From the NCBI RefSeq assembly GCF_051020975.1, contig NW_027478166.1, forward strand, positions 8,991,501-9,055,500: a stretch of 64,000 bases of DNA, given 5' to 3'. Both the position numbers and the translations under genes were made by a program. Within the stretch, counting starts at the first letter, position 1; each line of letters opens with the position of its first letter. This stretch comes from Osmia lignaria lignaria (Eukaryota; Arthropoda; Insecta; Hymenoptera; Megachilidae). The notes under the pieces are model-generated. The model made no database searches. It was not told where the DNA came from and worked only from the letters and a program-made list of their open reading frames with translations. Positions 63,959 to 64,000 of this stretch are shown one piece after another.

Positions 63959-64000
63959 TCAGAAGCGTAGTTTTCGAGATATATCGAGATATTTAAAAGT
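63959..64000. repeat. Partial monomer at right window edge
   Basis: The first 42 bases of a monomer of the CAGAAGCGTAGTTTTCG type. It matches the start of the monomer at 57518, as expected from the 6441-bp duplication. The array runs on past the window. Confidence 0.96.

Larger units (their letters stand above)
1..64000. repeat. Satellite DNA array, 322-bp monomer, about 199 copies
   Basis: The same 322-bp unit repeats head-to-tail across the entire window, always in the same orientation and without any spacer. Landmarks seen in almost every copy are TTTTTTGATCAGA, GCCGCACCAACATAATAG, CACCGTGGCCCC, a GAA-rich tract, and GGAAACGAAGCGAGCTATGG. Complete monomers begin at 205 and then every 322 bp, with register shifts after 9221 (-3), 34334 (-1), 56873 (+1) and 63314 (+1), giving 198 full units. 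Variation between copies is mostly single-base substitution, estimated by eye at a few percent or less between random copies and zero between some neighbours. No unrelated sequence interrupts the array and both edges are mid-array. This organisation is characteristic of eukaryotic heterochromatic satellite DNA; that the locus is centromeric or pericentromeric is inference. The family was not recognised. Confidence 0.98.
59719..64000. repeat. Right copy of the 6441-bp-spaced segmental duplication
   Basis: This interval reproduces 53278-57559 monomer by monomer, including the rare AAAAGTACCGAAG at 62066, the two consecutive GAAGGAGAAAT monomers (62348 and 62670), the ATAATAAGAGAT one-base insertion and the AGTTCTCAGG unit at 63637. 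The match still holds at the window end, so its true right limit is not visible. The roughly 2.2 kb between the two copies (57560-59718) begins as a further copy of the four-monomer unit and then switches to three different monomers (58806, 59128, 59450). Confidence 0.88.

Noticed and set aside
1..64000. CRISPR array
   Set aside because: The unit is 322 bp with no short repeat and unique spacer alternation; neighbouring units are similar over their full length.
1..64000. Array made of transposable-element copies (for example a MITE or Helitron-derived tandem)
   Set aside because: No terminal inverted repeats, target-site duplications or transposase fragments are visible at unit boundaries. 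An ancient origin from such an element cannot be excluded from this window.
1..64000. Naming the species or satellite family
   Set aside because: I do not recognise the monomer. A database search of the consensus (Dfam, Repbase, satellite collections) would be needed; a hit over most of 322 bp would settle it.

Overview
The whole 64-kb window is one uninterrupted satellite DNA array. A 322-bp monomer repeats head-to-tail in a single orientation from the first base to the last: 198 complete monomers plus a 204-bp piece at the left edge and a 42-bp piece at the right edge. Taking the T of the TCAGA motif as monomer base 1, monomers start at 205 and every 322 bp afterwards. The register shifts at only four monomers: 9221 (319 bp), 34334 (321 bp), 56873 (323 bp) and 63314 (323 bp). 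I see no protein gene, RNA gene, transposon insertion, CRISPR array or non-satellite sequence. Both window edges fall inside the array, so it continues beyond the window on each side.

This organisation (tens of kilobases of identical-phase, several-hundred-bp monomers with higher-order repeats) is typical of eukaryotic centromeric or pericentromeric heterochromatin. I do not recognise the satellite family and cannot name the species. One monomer, counted by hand (205-526), is about 39% GC with 11 CpG against about 12 expected. The absence of CpG depletion fits a genome with little germline CpG methylation, as in many insects, but this is only a hint.

Layout. Zone A (205-7288, 22 monomers) is a loosely ordered mixture of variants. 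Zone B (7289-14369, 22 monomers) has a six-monomer (about 1.93 kb) higher-order repeat and the first copies of a distinct block carrying CCAGTTCCTTTGAGCTG. Zone C (14370-38196, 74 monomers) shows longer, partial higher-order duplications at 2254, 4186 and 4830 bp. Zone D (38197-46890, 27 monomers) is a five-monomer, 1610-bp higher-order repeat whose copies look identical from 38461 to 47001. Zone E (46891 to the end, 53 monomers) is built from 644-bp pairs, a 1288-bp tetramer, a 3864-bp duplication and a 6441-bp-spaced segmental duplication.

Every monomer carries a roughly 74-codon open frame on the minus strand. It is a by-product of the repeat: 12 copies carry nonsense changes, some of them amplified with the array, and there is no sign of coding constraint. 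The informative content is therefore the array's history (modules shuffled between monomers, nested higher-order repeats, local homogenisation), not genes. I did not find evidence of a novel gene system.
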